This document shows positions 41,551 through 51,979 of a stretch of DNA of 64,000 nt, piece by piece; within the stretch, counting starts at the first letter, position 1, and each line of letters begins with the position of its first letter. The stretch covers positions 248,001 through 312,000 of the forward strand of contig JAPFQT010000040.1 in assembly GCA_027627225.1 (NCBI GenBank), in the 5' to 3' direction. Below the pieces are notes generated by a model. The model was not told the origin of the DNA. It saw nothing but the letters and a program-made list of their open reading frames with translations, and did no database searches. A program made the translations under genes and the position numbers. This DNA is from Congeria kusceri. Taxonomy: Eukaryota > Mollusca > Bivalvia > Myida > Dreissenidae.

Positions 41551-42824
41551 GTTATGTCGCATAATTGTGTGCGGCCGTCGTCGTGTCGCTTGGCTGTGTT
41601 CCGTCGTTGTGTCGCCTGGTTGTGTTCCATTGTTGTGTCACTTGGTTGAGTTCCGTCGTTGTGACGCTTGGATGTATTCCGTTGTTGTGACGCTTGGTTG
41701 ACTTCCATCGTGTTGCTTGGTTCTATTCCGTCGTTGTTTCGCTTGGTTGAGTTCCGTCGTTGTTTCGCTTGCTTGTGTCCGGCCTTTGTGTCCTTGGTTG
41801 TGTTCTGTCGTTGTATCGCTTTGATGTATTCCGTTGTTGTGACGCCTGGTTGACTTCTGTCGTTCTGTCTCTTCATTGAATTCCGTCGTTGTGTCGCTTG
41901 GTTGTGTCCGGCCTTTGTGTTGCTTTGTTGTGTCCGGCCTTTGTGTCGCTTGGTTGTTTTCCGTCGTTGTGTCACTTGGTTGAGTTCCGTCGTTGTGTCG
42001 TTGTGTCTCTTAGTTGAGTTCTGTCGTTATGTCTCTTGGTTGAGTCCCATCGTCGTGTAGTTTGGTTATGTCCGGCCGTTGAGACTCTTGGTTTAGTTCC
42101 GTCATTGTGTCTCTTAGTTGAGTTCTGTCGTTATGTCTCTTGGTTCAGTCCCATCGTCGTGTAGTTTGGTTATGACTCTTGGTTTAGTTCCGTCGTTGTG
42201 TCTCTTGGTTGAGTCCCATAGTTGTGACGCTTGGTTGTGTTTCGTTGTTGTGTCGCTTGGCTGGTTTTCGTTGTTGTGTCGCTTGGTTGTGTTATGCTGT
42301 TGTGTCGCCTGGTTGTGTTACGTCGTTGTGTCGCCTTGTTGTGTTACGTCGTTTTGACGCCTGTTGTGCAACACTGTTGTGTCGCTTGGATGTGTTACGC
42401 TATTGTGTCGCCCAGTTGTGTTACGCTGTTGTGTCGCATGGTTGTTTTACGTTGTTGCGTTGTTGTTGTGTCGCTTGGTTGTGTTACGTTGTTGTATCGA
42501 TTGGTTGTGTAGCGTCGTTGTGTCGCCTGGTTGTGTTCCGTCGTTGTGTCGCCAGGTTATGTTACGCTGTTGTGTCGCCTGGTTGTGTTACGCTGTTGTG
42601 TCGCCAGGTTATGTAACGCTGTTGTGTCGCCAGGTTGTGTTACGCTGTTGTGTCGCTTGGTTGTGTTACGCTGTTGTGTCGCTTGGTTGCGTTACGCTGT
42701 TGTGTCGCCTGATTGTTTAACGCTGTTGTGTCGCCAGGTTGTGTTACGCTGTTGTGTCGCCTGGTTGTGTTACGCTGTTGTTTCGCCTGGTTGTCTTACA
42801 CTATTGTGTCGCCTGGTTGGATAA
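41551..42824 (+). repeat. 26-bp minisatellite array 6 (GTTGTGTCGCTTGG sub-class)
   Basis: About 48 units. The left half (to about 42230) is diverged, with GTTGTGTCGCTTGG, TTGAGTTCCGTCG, TTGTGTCCGGCC and GTTGTGTCTCTTGG variants and irregular unit lengths; a 95-bp block with ATGTCTCTTGGTTGAGTCCC is repeated at 42030 and 42133. The right half is regular, with TTGTGTTACGCTG. The downstream flank is that of array 1. Frames of 79-135 codons are artefacts. Confidence 0.9.
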
Positions 42825-42861
42825 ACTGTCATGGTACGCATGCTTCCTGTTTTTTAGACGT

Positions 42862-43152
42862 CTATAAAGTAAAGTAAAGTGTTTTTTATTACCTCTAGCG
42901 ATTAAGGGACATCCAGTTTTGACTTATGAGACACCTTGACTGATGAACACCTTTACTCCCAATTCCTATCCTATATGCTGGGCGCTTGGCAAATAGGCAA
43001 TCGGTACCCTTCGATTTAAGTGGCTGCTGGGTAGACAACCCATATCAGAACAAGCCCTGGGAGAGACTCGAACTTTCAACCTCCCGCAGTAGACTCGAAA
43101 CTTCGATCTCCCGTTCTGTATGCGAACACAATAATCACTAGGCCACAGAGAC
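42862..43152 (-). mobile_element. tRNA-derived SINE in the flank of array 6
   Basis: On the minus strand it starts GTGGCCTAGTGATTATTGTG (A box-like), then GATCGAAGTTTCGAGTCTAC and GGTTGAAAGTTCGAGTCTC (two B box-like motifs, about 35 bp apart), a body, and a tail of CTTTA repeats (AAGTAAAGTAAAG on the + strand at 42867). The paralogous site after array 1 (about 2130) has no insert. The doubled B-box region suggests an internal duplication. Confidence 0.8.
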
Positions 43153-43707
43153 GGTTATATTGACGCGACTTGCCCCTCTGCTGTTATACCATTTATGCAT
43201 GTTGATGTGATAGAGTTATTTATTGTTGTACAAATGCGACGATATTTCGTGTGTGTTATTTAGACAAACAGTATATTGATTAATTACGAGAATAATAAAA
43301 CAGTTAAATGAATACCGGTATTTTATTGTATTTGTGTTTTACGTGTATTTTTCGGACATACTCTTGAGCTTTGCAGTTGTATGTCTAAATGGAGATTCAT
43401 TAATATTTAGGAAGTGTTGTATTACTTAAATCATACACATAGTTATAACACTTGTCCTTATTTTTATGTCGGAAAAAAGAGTGTGCTCCAAATTTTAATG
43501 TCAGCATTTTATGGTGAAGAAAATGTTCGTGAAAGAGTGTGGAAGAACAAGTATTGCACTACTACAGTTAAGTATTCGTACATTAAAACGATCTGTTGAT
43601 CAGCTGCATAGAGGCTGTTGTCTAACAGTGTCCATATACAATACATACATGCAATAATGACCAAGCATAGAGAATTGTAGTTTATACCATTTTTTTAAAT
43701 CTAGGGT

Positions 43708-43829
43708 TTGATTTTCTTTTAATGAATCAGATTCCGCAAACAAGAAGCCATATTTATAGAACAGAACATTGATTTTCTTTTAATGAATCAGATTCCGCAA
43801 ACAAGAAGCCATATTTATAGAACAGAACA
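43708..43829 (+). repeat. Perfect 61-bp tandem duplication at the LINE edge
   Basis: The stretch from TTGATTTTCTTTTAATG to TTTATAGAACAGAACA occurs at 43708-43768 and again at 43769-43829 without a difference. It covers the LINE's left target site and the first bases of its GAACAGAACAG tail, so it arose after the LINE inserted. The paralog at 3690-3745 has a single copy. Confidence 0.92.
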
Positions 43830-44991
43830 GAACAGAAATTTTATTACACATAAACTTTACAGTTTCTAGTGTTTAACAATAATACATTATACATTATACA
43901 TTATAGTAAGTGATAATTTATTTTAATATTTCTAAAACTGGATGAACTTGTCTAAATATAAATGAAATTTGCATTTTCACTCATAAGAATAGTACATCTA
44001 TTTAAGATGGAACTGTTTTCGTATGTCCATTGAAGTAAACAACAATTATAGAACTATAGCCACATGGATATCAAATTAATTAAGCAGTAGTGGTATCGAA
44101 TATGTTTACAGATATACATCAATATGCACATATATGCAAACATCTGTTATTAATTGTTCATCATAATATTTTGGTGAATACTTAATGCCTCTGATATGTA
44201 CTTGCTTAACCTAAACATTTCACTTTTATTCTGTGTATTTAGCAATTGCGTGAGTTTGAACATACTAGGCCTGATTCTATAATAATTTTTAATATATTTT
44301 TCTCTTATTTGAACGAATGTAGTACATTTCAACAAGAAGTGGAATTCATCTTCCACTTCATTATTTTGGCATAATTGACAAAGTCGCATGTTTCTATCTA
44401 CCTGATCGTATCTACCACTTTGTATTCTCAGATTATGTGCACAAAGACGTAGTTTTGTAATCGCTGTTCTCAAATTTCTTGATACGATTGTTTCTAAATA
44501 TGATTCAAATGAAAATGTTGTTTTTATTGCTTTATACACAATCAAAACTCTATTATCAGTTACGTCACGTTGCCACTCTTGTAAGTATTCATCAATAACT
44601 CGTTGCTTAAACAAAGACAAAAAAATACGTTCATTGATTTGTGAGTTATTAGCCCATACATAATTAAATCCATATCTAGAGAGTAGGTCCTTAACCTTTC
44701 CAAACCAATTTATATTGTTATTATTTAAATCAGTCAGACCATCTTCCATGATTGATCGCAGTATTATATTGTCACTTTTAATAAGTTTAAACCAATATTT
44801 GATAATGCGTACATATCTGCTAACATGTAACGGGTATCTACCAAGTTCGCCGTATACGGCAACATTTGAAGTTGATTTTCTGACACCAAGAATAGCCTTG
44901 CAGAATTTTAGGTGTAATTTTTCTAACTCGCTAGACTTAGAGAAACCCCATATTTCGCATGAGTATGTAATAATTGGCGAAACAAATATAC
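43820..44991 (-). mobile_element. 5'-truncated non-LTR retrotransposon (LINE), 1.17 kb
   Basis: The element holds the last part of a LINE ORF2 and its 3' UTR, and ends on the minus strand with AATAAAATTTCTG and short TGTTC repeats, a typical LINE tail. ATTTATA is present at 43813-43819 and 44992-44998 as target duplication, and the paralogous empty site is at 3737-3743. The endonuclease and nearly all of the reverse transcriptase are missing, so it was dead on arrival. The ATTATACATTATACATTATA repeat at 43890 lies in the 3' UTR. Confidence 0.9.
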
Positions 44992-45001
44992 ATTTATACA
45001 T
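44150..45001 (-). pseudogene. C-terminal fragment of LINE ORF2 (283 codons)
   Basis: The fragment starts just past the reverse transcriptase palm (PIITYSCEIWGF at residues 9-20, LHLKFCKAILGV at 29-40, VYGELGRYPL at 49-58) and ends with a zinc-binding-like motif CQLC...EFHFLLKC, Cys208, Cys211, His221 and Cys226. This arrangement is usual for the tail of ORF2 in mollusc LINEs. There is no frameshift or stop, so the copy is young. The apparent start codon lies in the flanking target duplication and is not a LINE start; natural ORF2 is several times longer. No catalytic domain remains. Confidence 0.88.
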
Positions 45002-45162
45002 TTACCAAATGTATGTCACGGAATAGTTGAACATGAAACAAACAATACCTTGAATATAATAGATATATATTGTTTCCATTTGATCAATTATTTTTCCAAT
45101 TAATAAAATTTCGGCAACTTTATTGTATTGTCAAATGCATTTCCTCTAGACCGTTGTATTTT

Positions 45163-46384
45163 TAGCTCGACTATTTATAGAAAAGGTGAGCTTTCCTACT
45201 ACCCCGGCTTTGGCGTCCGCGTCTGATCTTGGTTAAAGTTTATATTCAAAAGTTTTGTAACGTCAAGACTTAATAAGTTTTTTATTTGAAACTTGGAATA
45301 TACCTTTTGTCATCAACTCCAGTGTCAGTTGCAACATTCCCATTACTAAGTTTTTTATTTTGACAGAGTTATGCCCCTTTTTCACATAGATTTTCTGGTT
45401 AAAGTTTATATTCAAACGTCTTGTAACTGTAAAACTAGATATTACTATTAAAAGTTATTCCTTTCAAACTTGGAATATAGCTTGGTCATTAACTCTTACA
45501 TCAGTTGCAATATTCCCTAATAACTCTTTTTTTTGTATTTTGACATAGTATTGCCCCATTTTCACGTAGATTTTCTGGTTAAAGTTTATATTTTAAAGCC
45601 GTATAACTTGAAAACTACACTTGTTATTCACTTGAAACTGGGAATGTACATTTGTTTTGAACTCTAACATCAAGTCAACATTCCCCCATATGCCTCTTTT
45701 TCACAAATATTTTCGGGTTAACGTATAAGTTTGTTTTTTTTCATTAAATTCAAAATTTAATCGGTTATTCATTGAAATTTGTAATATACCAGCATCAGCA
45801 ACATTCCCATAACTCTGTTTTGTATTTTGCCATAGTCCCTTTTGCTCATAGATTTTTTTATTTAAGTTTCTATTCAAAAGTCTTATAACTTCATAACTTA
45901 ATATGTTATTCAATTAAGACTTGGCATATACCTTTTTCATCATGACATCATTAGTTGCCAAAATCCACATAATCCTGTTTTGTATTTTGACAGAGTTATT
46001 CCTATTTTCACATAGATGTTCAGTTTAATGTTTTTATTCAGTAGTCGTAAAATTTCTAAACTACATAAGGTATTCACTTGAACCTTGGAATACATCTTAC
46101 TCCAGCATCAGTTGCAACAATCCCTATAACTCTGTGTTGTATTTCGACAGAGGTTTGCCTACTTTTTGCATAGATTTTTGGGTTGACGTTTTTGTTTCAA
46201 AGTCTCAGTATAATTTTTAAAGTACATAAGGTATTCACTTAAAACTTGAAATAAATTGAAGAAATAATTGCCATTATTCAGCTTTGTATTTCAACAAATG
46301 TATACTTCTTCCACGGTCCAAATTATGTACCAACTAAAATACTTCGAATAGTTGAGCGCGCTGTGCTCTGACAGCTCTTGTTTT
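45163..46384 (+). mobile_element. TAGCTCGACTATT-type element, copy 4
   Basis: TTTAGCTCGACTATTTATAG opens it and TTGAGCGCGCTGTGCTCTGA with CAGCTCTTGTTTT closes it. Seven diverged units of about 150-165 bp share TTTTGACAGAGTTATGCC and TAGATTTTCTGGTTAAAG. Array 1's flank (about 3850) lacks it. More diverged than the copy at 40010. Non-coding. Confidence 0.8.
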
Positions 46385-46424
46385 TATTGGAACTTCATAT
46401 AAGTAATGCCTGTACTAACTAACT

Positions 46425-46800
46425 CATAATTGAACAGTAAAACAAATTCCATTAGTGAATATAATAATTTATAATAAAAATCAAACAATTCAAATATTAT
46501 AATACGGCTCTATTGCGTTCGCGATCAAAATATCCTCATAAACATTCAGCGGACACGAAATGCATTACCTAATAAGCACGGGAGACAACTGGACGTTACT
46601 TCTTGGCGATTCCCAGCAGCAGGTGCTTCCCTTAGTTTGACTCTGATTATTCGCACGCTCTAAACTTACCAATTTTGTTTTATATTTCAGCTCACCTAGT
46701 ATATAGTCGTTTTGTTTTGGTAGCGAATAATGTAATACAAGTCCATTGGGTTAAATAATATTTAACCAAACATTCGAGGAACTATTGGAAGAAAATGTGA
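46425..46800 (+). repeat. End of the block paralogous to 3868-4000
   Basis: ACAAATTCCATTAGTGAATA and TTCGCGATCAAAATATCCTC match 3894 and 3977. From 46545 the two blocks part. A GGGAGACAACTGGAC motif at 46582 and GCAGCAGGTGCTTCCC resemble 37349-37400. There is no gene. Confidence 0.6.
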
Positions 46801-46803
46801 GCT

Positions 46804-47837
46804 GTGTAGTACCATATATTTCACAAATCCAATTTTTCACAGATGTGATCTCATGTGATCGAGTCCAGTTTTTGATATGCACTCAAATCATATTCTTCAC
46901 ACATGAAAAAAAAGTATTCACATTTTCAAAAAAGTGAATTTGTTACTTCATAATCCTATTTTTCACACTATGAGCCCGAAAAACAAACGGGGTGATTTAC
47001 GGTACGGTACGGTATGCATGGCATGTACGGTATGGTTTGTAATGCTATGGTATGGAAACGGTACGGTACTGTACGGTTAAGTACGGTACGGTTTGATACG
47101 GTAAGGAACGATACGTACGATACGGAAGGTACGGTACGCTATGCTCAATACTGTCCAAACGTACGTATTAACATGTGCGAAGGTTCTAATAAGATCATTA
47201 TATTACCGTCCGTGTATACGTATATTCTAGTTCGGGCGGACATATTCATGGTTATTTTGATTTTAATAATCCAAAATATGACGTTTGTTGGTACTTACGT
47301 TCGGATGCGTGCATTGGTTAATATCCCAATAAAAAGGTGTATATTCGTATGGACGTAGGCGAGTGAATATGCATTTCTATTTCCTAATTAGACCATACAA
47401 ACGTTTTGACTAACGATTAAGCGCATGCACACATAAGTAGCTCCTAAATAGGGCTTAGTTTTTCATAGTGATGACCATACTGATAATAACGTGGTGATGA
47501 CGAAAATAATTATGATGATGATGATGATGACGATGATGATGATGACGATACTGATGATGGTGACGATGATGGTGATGATGATGATGATAATTATTATGAT
47601 GATGACGACGACGACGATGATGATGATGATGATGATGATTTCTGTATAATTATGCTCCAAATAATTATGTCATCGATTGTCGTGATACAATTTCCCACAA
47701 AATATGTGAAAAATGTGATCCGTACGCATACCCCCTTTTTGGCCAATCACATTCTTCACACTTAGAAATGTGACAAATGAGATCCTATTCTTCACATGCG
47801 TGTGAAAAATATGATTTGTGAAAATATGATTCTACAG
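46804..47837 (-). mobile_element. TIR element of about 1.03 kb (inverted copy)
   Basis: This is the inverse of 12960-14135: GTGTAGTACCATATATTTCA at the left and GAAAATATGATTCTACAG at the right, CGGTACGG tract at 46995, AGTTCGGGCGGACATATTC, GTAGCTCCTAAATAGGGC, a GAT repeat at 47495-47640, and TTTTTGGCCAATCACATTC. It sits inside an AGCTCG-type element: GAAAATGTGAGCT continues after the insert as AGCTTTCCTACTTACCCC, with AGCT on both sides. A 65-codon minus frame in the GAT tract is an artefact. Confidence 0.78.
47495..47640 (+). repeat. (GAT)n microsatellite in the inverted TIR element
   Basis: GATGATGATGATGATGACG with GACGACGACGACGATG interruptions; counterpart of the ATC tract at 13163-13295. 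Confidence 0.88.
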
Positions 47838-48039
47838 AGCTTTCCTACTTACCCCAGCTTCCTCGACCGAACTTCGGCTAATGTTTTGGTTCAAAAGTCT
47901 TCTAATTTTAAAGCGTCATAATTACTAATGTGAACCTTTGAATATACCTTTGTCTCCAACAACTGCATCAGGTGCAACATTCTCCATAACTCTGTATTTT
48001 GACAGGGTTATGACCCTTTTTACACTTAGTTTTGAAGTT
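47838..48039 (+). mobile_element. Fragment of an AGCTCG-type element
   Basis: AGCTTTCCTACTTACCCC, CTTTGTCTCCAACAACTGC, ATCAGGTGCAACATTCTCCA and GTATTTTGACAGGGTTATG are one unit of the tandem-unit family, cut by a hairpin MITE at 48040. The TIR element at 46804 inserted near its left end. Confidence 0.65.
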
Positions 48040-48345
48040 ATTACGTATTCTAACATGATACTCGCTAATCTTGCTATAGACGATGAACAAAATTAACTAA
48101 TTAAACTACCTAATAAACAACGCAAAAAGTAGTCCCGATTCTAAGCGGAGCATAGTAAAATGTAGTTCTCATTAAAATTGCAAAAATATTTGTGAAATCG
48201 TGTTAAAATCGAAATAATTTTAGCATTATCGTTGTTTATCGGCCAACAAACAACTCTTTGCCGTTCTGATGCGTGGCTATTAAACCGCCCTCGTGGTTTA
48301 ATTCCCACGGATTATAACTCCAAATCGAAAATGATTTCTTAGATA
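48040..48345 (+). mobile_element. Hairpin-rich MITE, copy in the third block
   Basis: ATTCTAACATGATACTCGC starts the copy; TAAACTACCTAATAAACAAC, CGATTCTAAGCGGAGCATAG, CGTTGTTTATCGGCC, CGTTCTGATGCGTGG and CGCCCTCGTGGTTTAATTCC follow. It ends AAATGATTTCTTAG. The second hairpin is partly deleted. Confidence 0.8.
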
Positions 48346-48349
48346 TACA

Positions 48350-49345
48350 ATACGCAATTAACTATTCGAAGCATTTCAGTTCCAAAATGGACACGAACAG
48401 CATGCTGTAGTTAGTGGTTGTTATCCTATATAATTCAATCTGCATGACTTTTAATTAAGAAATACTCGTCAATAAACAACTATAATGCGAACATTCGTTC
48501 TATTAATTGTTCTATAAGGACGTTGATAATAAAACACAGTTATGTTTCAAACCACATACCAGAATCTAGTTTTATATTGCACAATGAGTCTTTAAATTAT
48601 TTGTCGTGTGGTTGAATGAAAACTCAATAAATCTCCGTTTATCATTCAGTGTAAACATTGTTTAATTAAACATAATATCTTCGTCTGAATTGATACAGAG
48701 AGTGTCGATAGATTTACAGTGATAATTTTATGTATGAAAAAGAACAGTCATCGCTCCAGTGGTGCTGCAAGCTGGAGGTCTTACAGCGCTGCCTGTCTAC
48801 AGCTGCTGAACGCTCTTCTCTTCACAGTTTCCACGTTCTGGACACGTGCAACTGTCGTCTGCATAGTTTGTCGTCTGTTTCGTGTATTATGTCCGTTTCC
48901 ATATAAGAAACAGCCGTGTCGGGGTTGAAATACTGATTAAATCGAGCTGAAAAAATGTGAACTGAAAGCCTTCCAGGGCTGGTATTTATAAAGCATTTTA
49001 GTCGACAATTAAGAAACATATAAAAATACTGAATTTTGTTTTGACAATGAAATGCATTGTTTGACATGAAGTTGTAATGTAATACAAAGCACAATAATTG
49101 TAGAGTTTGTCTAGAATCGTGTTTCAAACACACATTTTACTTTTGCCTTATGCTCAATTAAGTTCAAAGTAGTTTAAGAATCCTTATAAATATGGGCTCT
49201 GGAAGGACTGCTTATATTGAAGGCTGAGTAAGAGGCGTTTGTTCATAGGGCGATCGTTTCCACTTGTATACGAAGTGCTCAAGGGTGACAAGGCCGAATG
49301 GTGAGCTTTTGTGGTCACGAACAGTCCGTCGTTCGGCGTCATCAT
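48350..49345 (+). repeat. Third copy of the 4.3-5.5/15.5-16.3-kb block, without an array
   Basis: AATTATTTGTCGTGTGGTTG, CCAGTGGTGCTGCAAGCTGG, CTGGACACGTGCAACTGTCG and TCTGCATAGTTTGTCG follow the order of the other two copies, and 49218-49260 matches 16213-16255. At the point where array 4 starts (about 16300) this copy continues with TCCGTCGTTCGGCGTCATC and no 26-bp units. It shows the array is an optional part of the block. Confidence 0.7.
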
Positions 49346-49559
49346 TCGTATGGTATGGTTTGTTTGTATAATCAGCAATACATGCTTTTGGCAAAAGACA
49401 ATCATGCTATAAGTACATATACACAGTGAGATGAAGATAGATTGGATAAGAAAATAATACATAGAATGCTAAGAATATCAGTATATAACATAAACATATA
49501 ACACAAACGAATCCAAGTAATGTCAAGCATTTGAAACAACTAGCAAGCAACAGAAAGGT

Positions 49560-50715
49560 CGATGATATCTTTTCGTTTTAACATTGCAAAATAAATAAAT
49601 GTGGATGCTTTACGAATATGTTTTACAGACTTTGAAGACAGTTAGTTAATTCAAGATATTAAATGACAGTTGTATGTTGTATTTAGACCTCAGATCTCTA
49701 TATTTTGGACAAATACACAGGACATGAAATTCATATTCGATCATTCCAGTAATACACACTTTATACATAAGAGCATCGATGTTAATATTATTAAGTGTTC
49801 CTTTTTCAATTTCTAAATGATTTGAACACAATCGAAATCTACTCAATGCTGTTATATGCTTTTTATTGTCGATTTACTTCAAATAAGTTTCAAAACAAAA
49901 TTCCTTTTTTAAATTTGGTGTAATATTTAAGTTTACTCTGAGACTGTATACACTCATACCAAGTTTGGATGTAAACATCACGGGCTCTTTGTTTCAACAT
50001 ATATGTATAATTGACATCATGATTTTGTCACAACCACAGATTACTGAAACCAACTAAATTAAGTGTAGTTTTAACAGCATTTGGTCAACAAAATTTGCGA
50101 TCAATATTGATGCAAGTTTCATCAGTGGTTAAGTTAATAAATACTTTAAAAATGAAAGTGTTCTGTGATTTCATGATTTTGCACCAATAGTTTTGGGCTC
50201 TTTCTTTGCATATGACAGAAAATGGGAAGCGGCCAAGTTCGCCTAGTACAGCAGCATTGGATGTTTGTTGACGAACCGCAAGTATATGTTCACAAAATGT
50301 ATCGTGCAATTTATCTGCCTCAGGCAGATCGTATATACCACAGACTTCACAGCAGTGAGTGATTATAGGTGTTTGCGACAAAATTGCGACAAAAAGGGAC
50401 ATTTTTTAAAATATCTAATTTGATTCTGCTAATTATTGAAATTAAATGATTATATGCTTTGAGAGCCTGTTCATTTAATGCATCGACCGCACGTTTAAGT
50501 GAGCCGTTGTAGAGAATGTAACACCTAAGTATGTGCAAAATTAAACTCAATATTTTCAACATTGAGTTCCCAAAGTGGACAATTTGATATTTATACTTTT
50601 GAAAATTACACACCTTGGTTTTTCCCACGTTTACTTTGAGGCCCCATTTTCTATAAAATAAATTTAATATAATTTAATTGCTTTTGGAGACTATGAGGAT
50701 CAGTTGAACAATTAC
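49560..50715 (-). pseudogene. Decayed LINE ORF2 fragment
   Basis: Minus-strand pieces in several frames align in order with LINE ORF2: KWGLKVNVGKTKVCNF near 50600-50650 (the LKVN..KTK motif of reverse transcriptase), LYNGSLKRAVDALNEQALKA near 50480, PIITHCCEVCGIYDLP near 50340, NAAVLGELGRFPF near 50230, and LCSNHLEIEKG with EFHVLCICPKYRDLR near 49820-49690. The last parts correspond to residues 9-20, 45-58 and 187-226 of the fragment at 44150. At least three frame changes and internal losses are present. It is related to, but much older than, the LINE at 43820. Confidence 0.82.
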
Positions 50716-51010
50716 TGTCAGCAAGTTCTTCTCTGAAACCGCTTGGTGGATTTTAAATATGGCAAATGTTCATGGGGTTGATCCTCTGATCGCTGCAATA
50801 TGTAGAAAACCAAAGCAACCAAATGTATAAGCATCTAAGAAATATAGAGCTCTCTTGGTCAGAAACCGCTTGCTGTATTTCGAACTAAATGGTGATTCTT
50901 CCAAATTCGTGCAAATAATTTTGATTTGTTATAAAAATATGTCCGTCAGTTTTCCTTATATGGCTATATAAACTTTGATCCTCTTGTCAGACACCAATGT
51001 AAATATATTT
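50715..51010 (+). mobile_element. Fragment of the TTTAGCTCACC-type element
   Basis: GTTCTTCTCTGAAACCGCTT, AATGTTCATGGGGTTGATCC, AATAATTTTGATTTGTTA and GTCCGTCAGTTTTCC are unit motifs of the element at 35283. One and a half units remain next to the decayed LINE. Confidence 0.65.
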
Positions 51011-51554
51011 ATAAAATGTATCATTAAATATTTGGTTTTTGTTTCAATACTTTATACAGAAATTGTAAGTTTGTTACGATTTTGCTAGTGCGCGTTTAAG
51101 CACGTGCATTTTACTTTAAAATGTTTGCGAAATCTTAACTATTTTCAAAGCATGAGGCTCCGCCCACAATTATTTCAGAATAACCTTTACTTGATTTCCT
51201 TCTTTGTCTATGGAAAACAAGTCGAGTGTCGTGTTAGAATATATTACAAGTCTAGAGAAATATTGTTTAATGTTTTGATATGCAGTCACATCCAGTCCGT
51301 ATAAAAGTTGTAGACAACATGAATGGATTTGTGTTATTGTCAAAAGATTAAATTGCACAGTGTAGAAAACAGCCACAACTTAAAAAAGATTTATCTATTC
51401 ATATTTTTCGGACAAGGAGCGACATTGGAAAAAAGTTCTCTCAATAGTCCATTATTTGAGTGATTTTGATCAAAGTGACGCCGGTGTGATTCTAAATCTA
51501 CTGACGTAATAAAACGTGTCATGACCTCTCAGCCAAGGAGGTTCTGGTTTGCCG
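51011..51554. other. AT-rich spacer
   Basis: No gene. TCTATGGAAAACAAGTCGAG at 51208 resembles a hairpin MITE end. Nothing else is recognised. Confidence 0.45.
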
Positions 51555-51905
51555 GCGTTTGTTTGTCTGTTTGTTTGTCTGTCTGTTTGTCTTTCTGTTT
51601 GTCAGTCTGTCTGTCTGTATGTCTGTCTGTCTGTCAGTTTGTTTGTCTATTTGTTTGTTTGTTTTTATGTATGTCTGTTTGTCTGTTTGTTTGTTTGTCT
51701 GTCTATTTGTCTGTCTGTCGGTGTGTATGTCTTTCTGTCGGTTTGTTTGTCTGTATGTCTGTCTGTCGCTCTGTCTCTCTGTCTGTCGGTTTGTTTGTGT
51801 TTCTGTTTGTTTGTTTGTTTGTATTTCTGTCTGTTTGTTTGTTTGTCTGTATATTTGTTTTCTGTCTATTTGTTTGTCTGTCTGTTTGTTTTTTGTTTTG
51901 TTCGC
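51555..51905 (+). repeat. (TGTC/TGTT)n tetranucleotide microsatellite, 350 bp
   Basis: TTTGTCTGTCTGTTTGTC and variants, with TGTATG and TCGGTTTG interruptions. Four bases per unit leave both strands open: frames of 122-157 codons on + (Cys/Leu/Val) and 152 on - (Thr/Asn/Gln/Arg/Lys) are artefacts. The paralogous blocks have no such tract. Confidence 0.95.
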
Positions 51906-51979
51906 AGCTTTACGCACAACGTTATGAACGGATTTGCATGATTTTTTTCTCTGAAAAGATGATGATCTGCAAATCATAC

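Noticed and set aside
42862..43152. tRNA gene on the minus strand
   Set aside because: The A and B box-like motifs belong to a SINE with a CTTTA tail; it is missing from the paralogous site.
44150..45001. A functional host gene of 283 codons
   Set aside because: The start codon lies in flanking DNA, and the sequence is the tail of LINE ORF2 with its zinc-binding-like motif, inserted with target duplication.
47463..47660. Ile/Val-rich membrane protein on the minus strand
   Set aside because: It is the translation of a GAT microsatellite.
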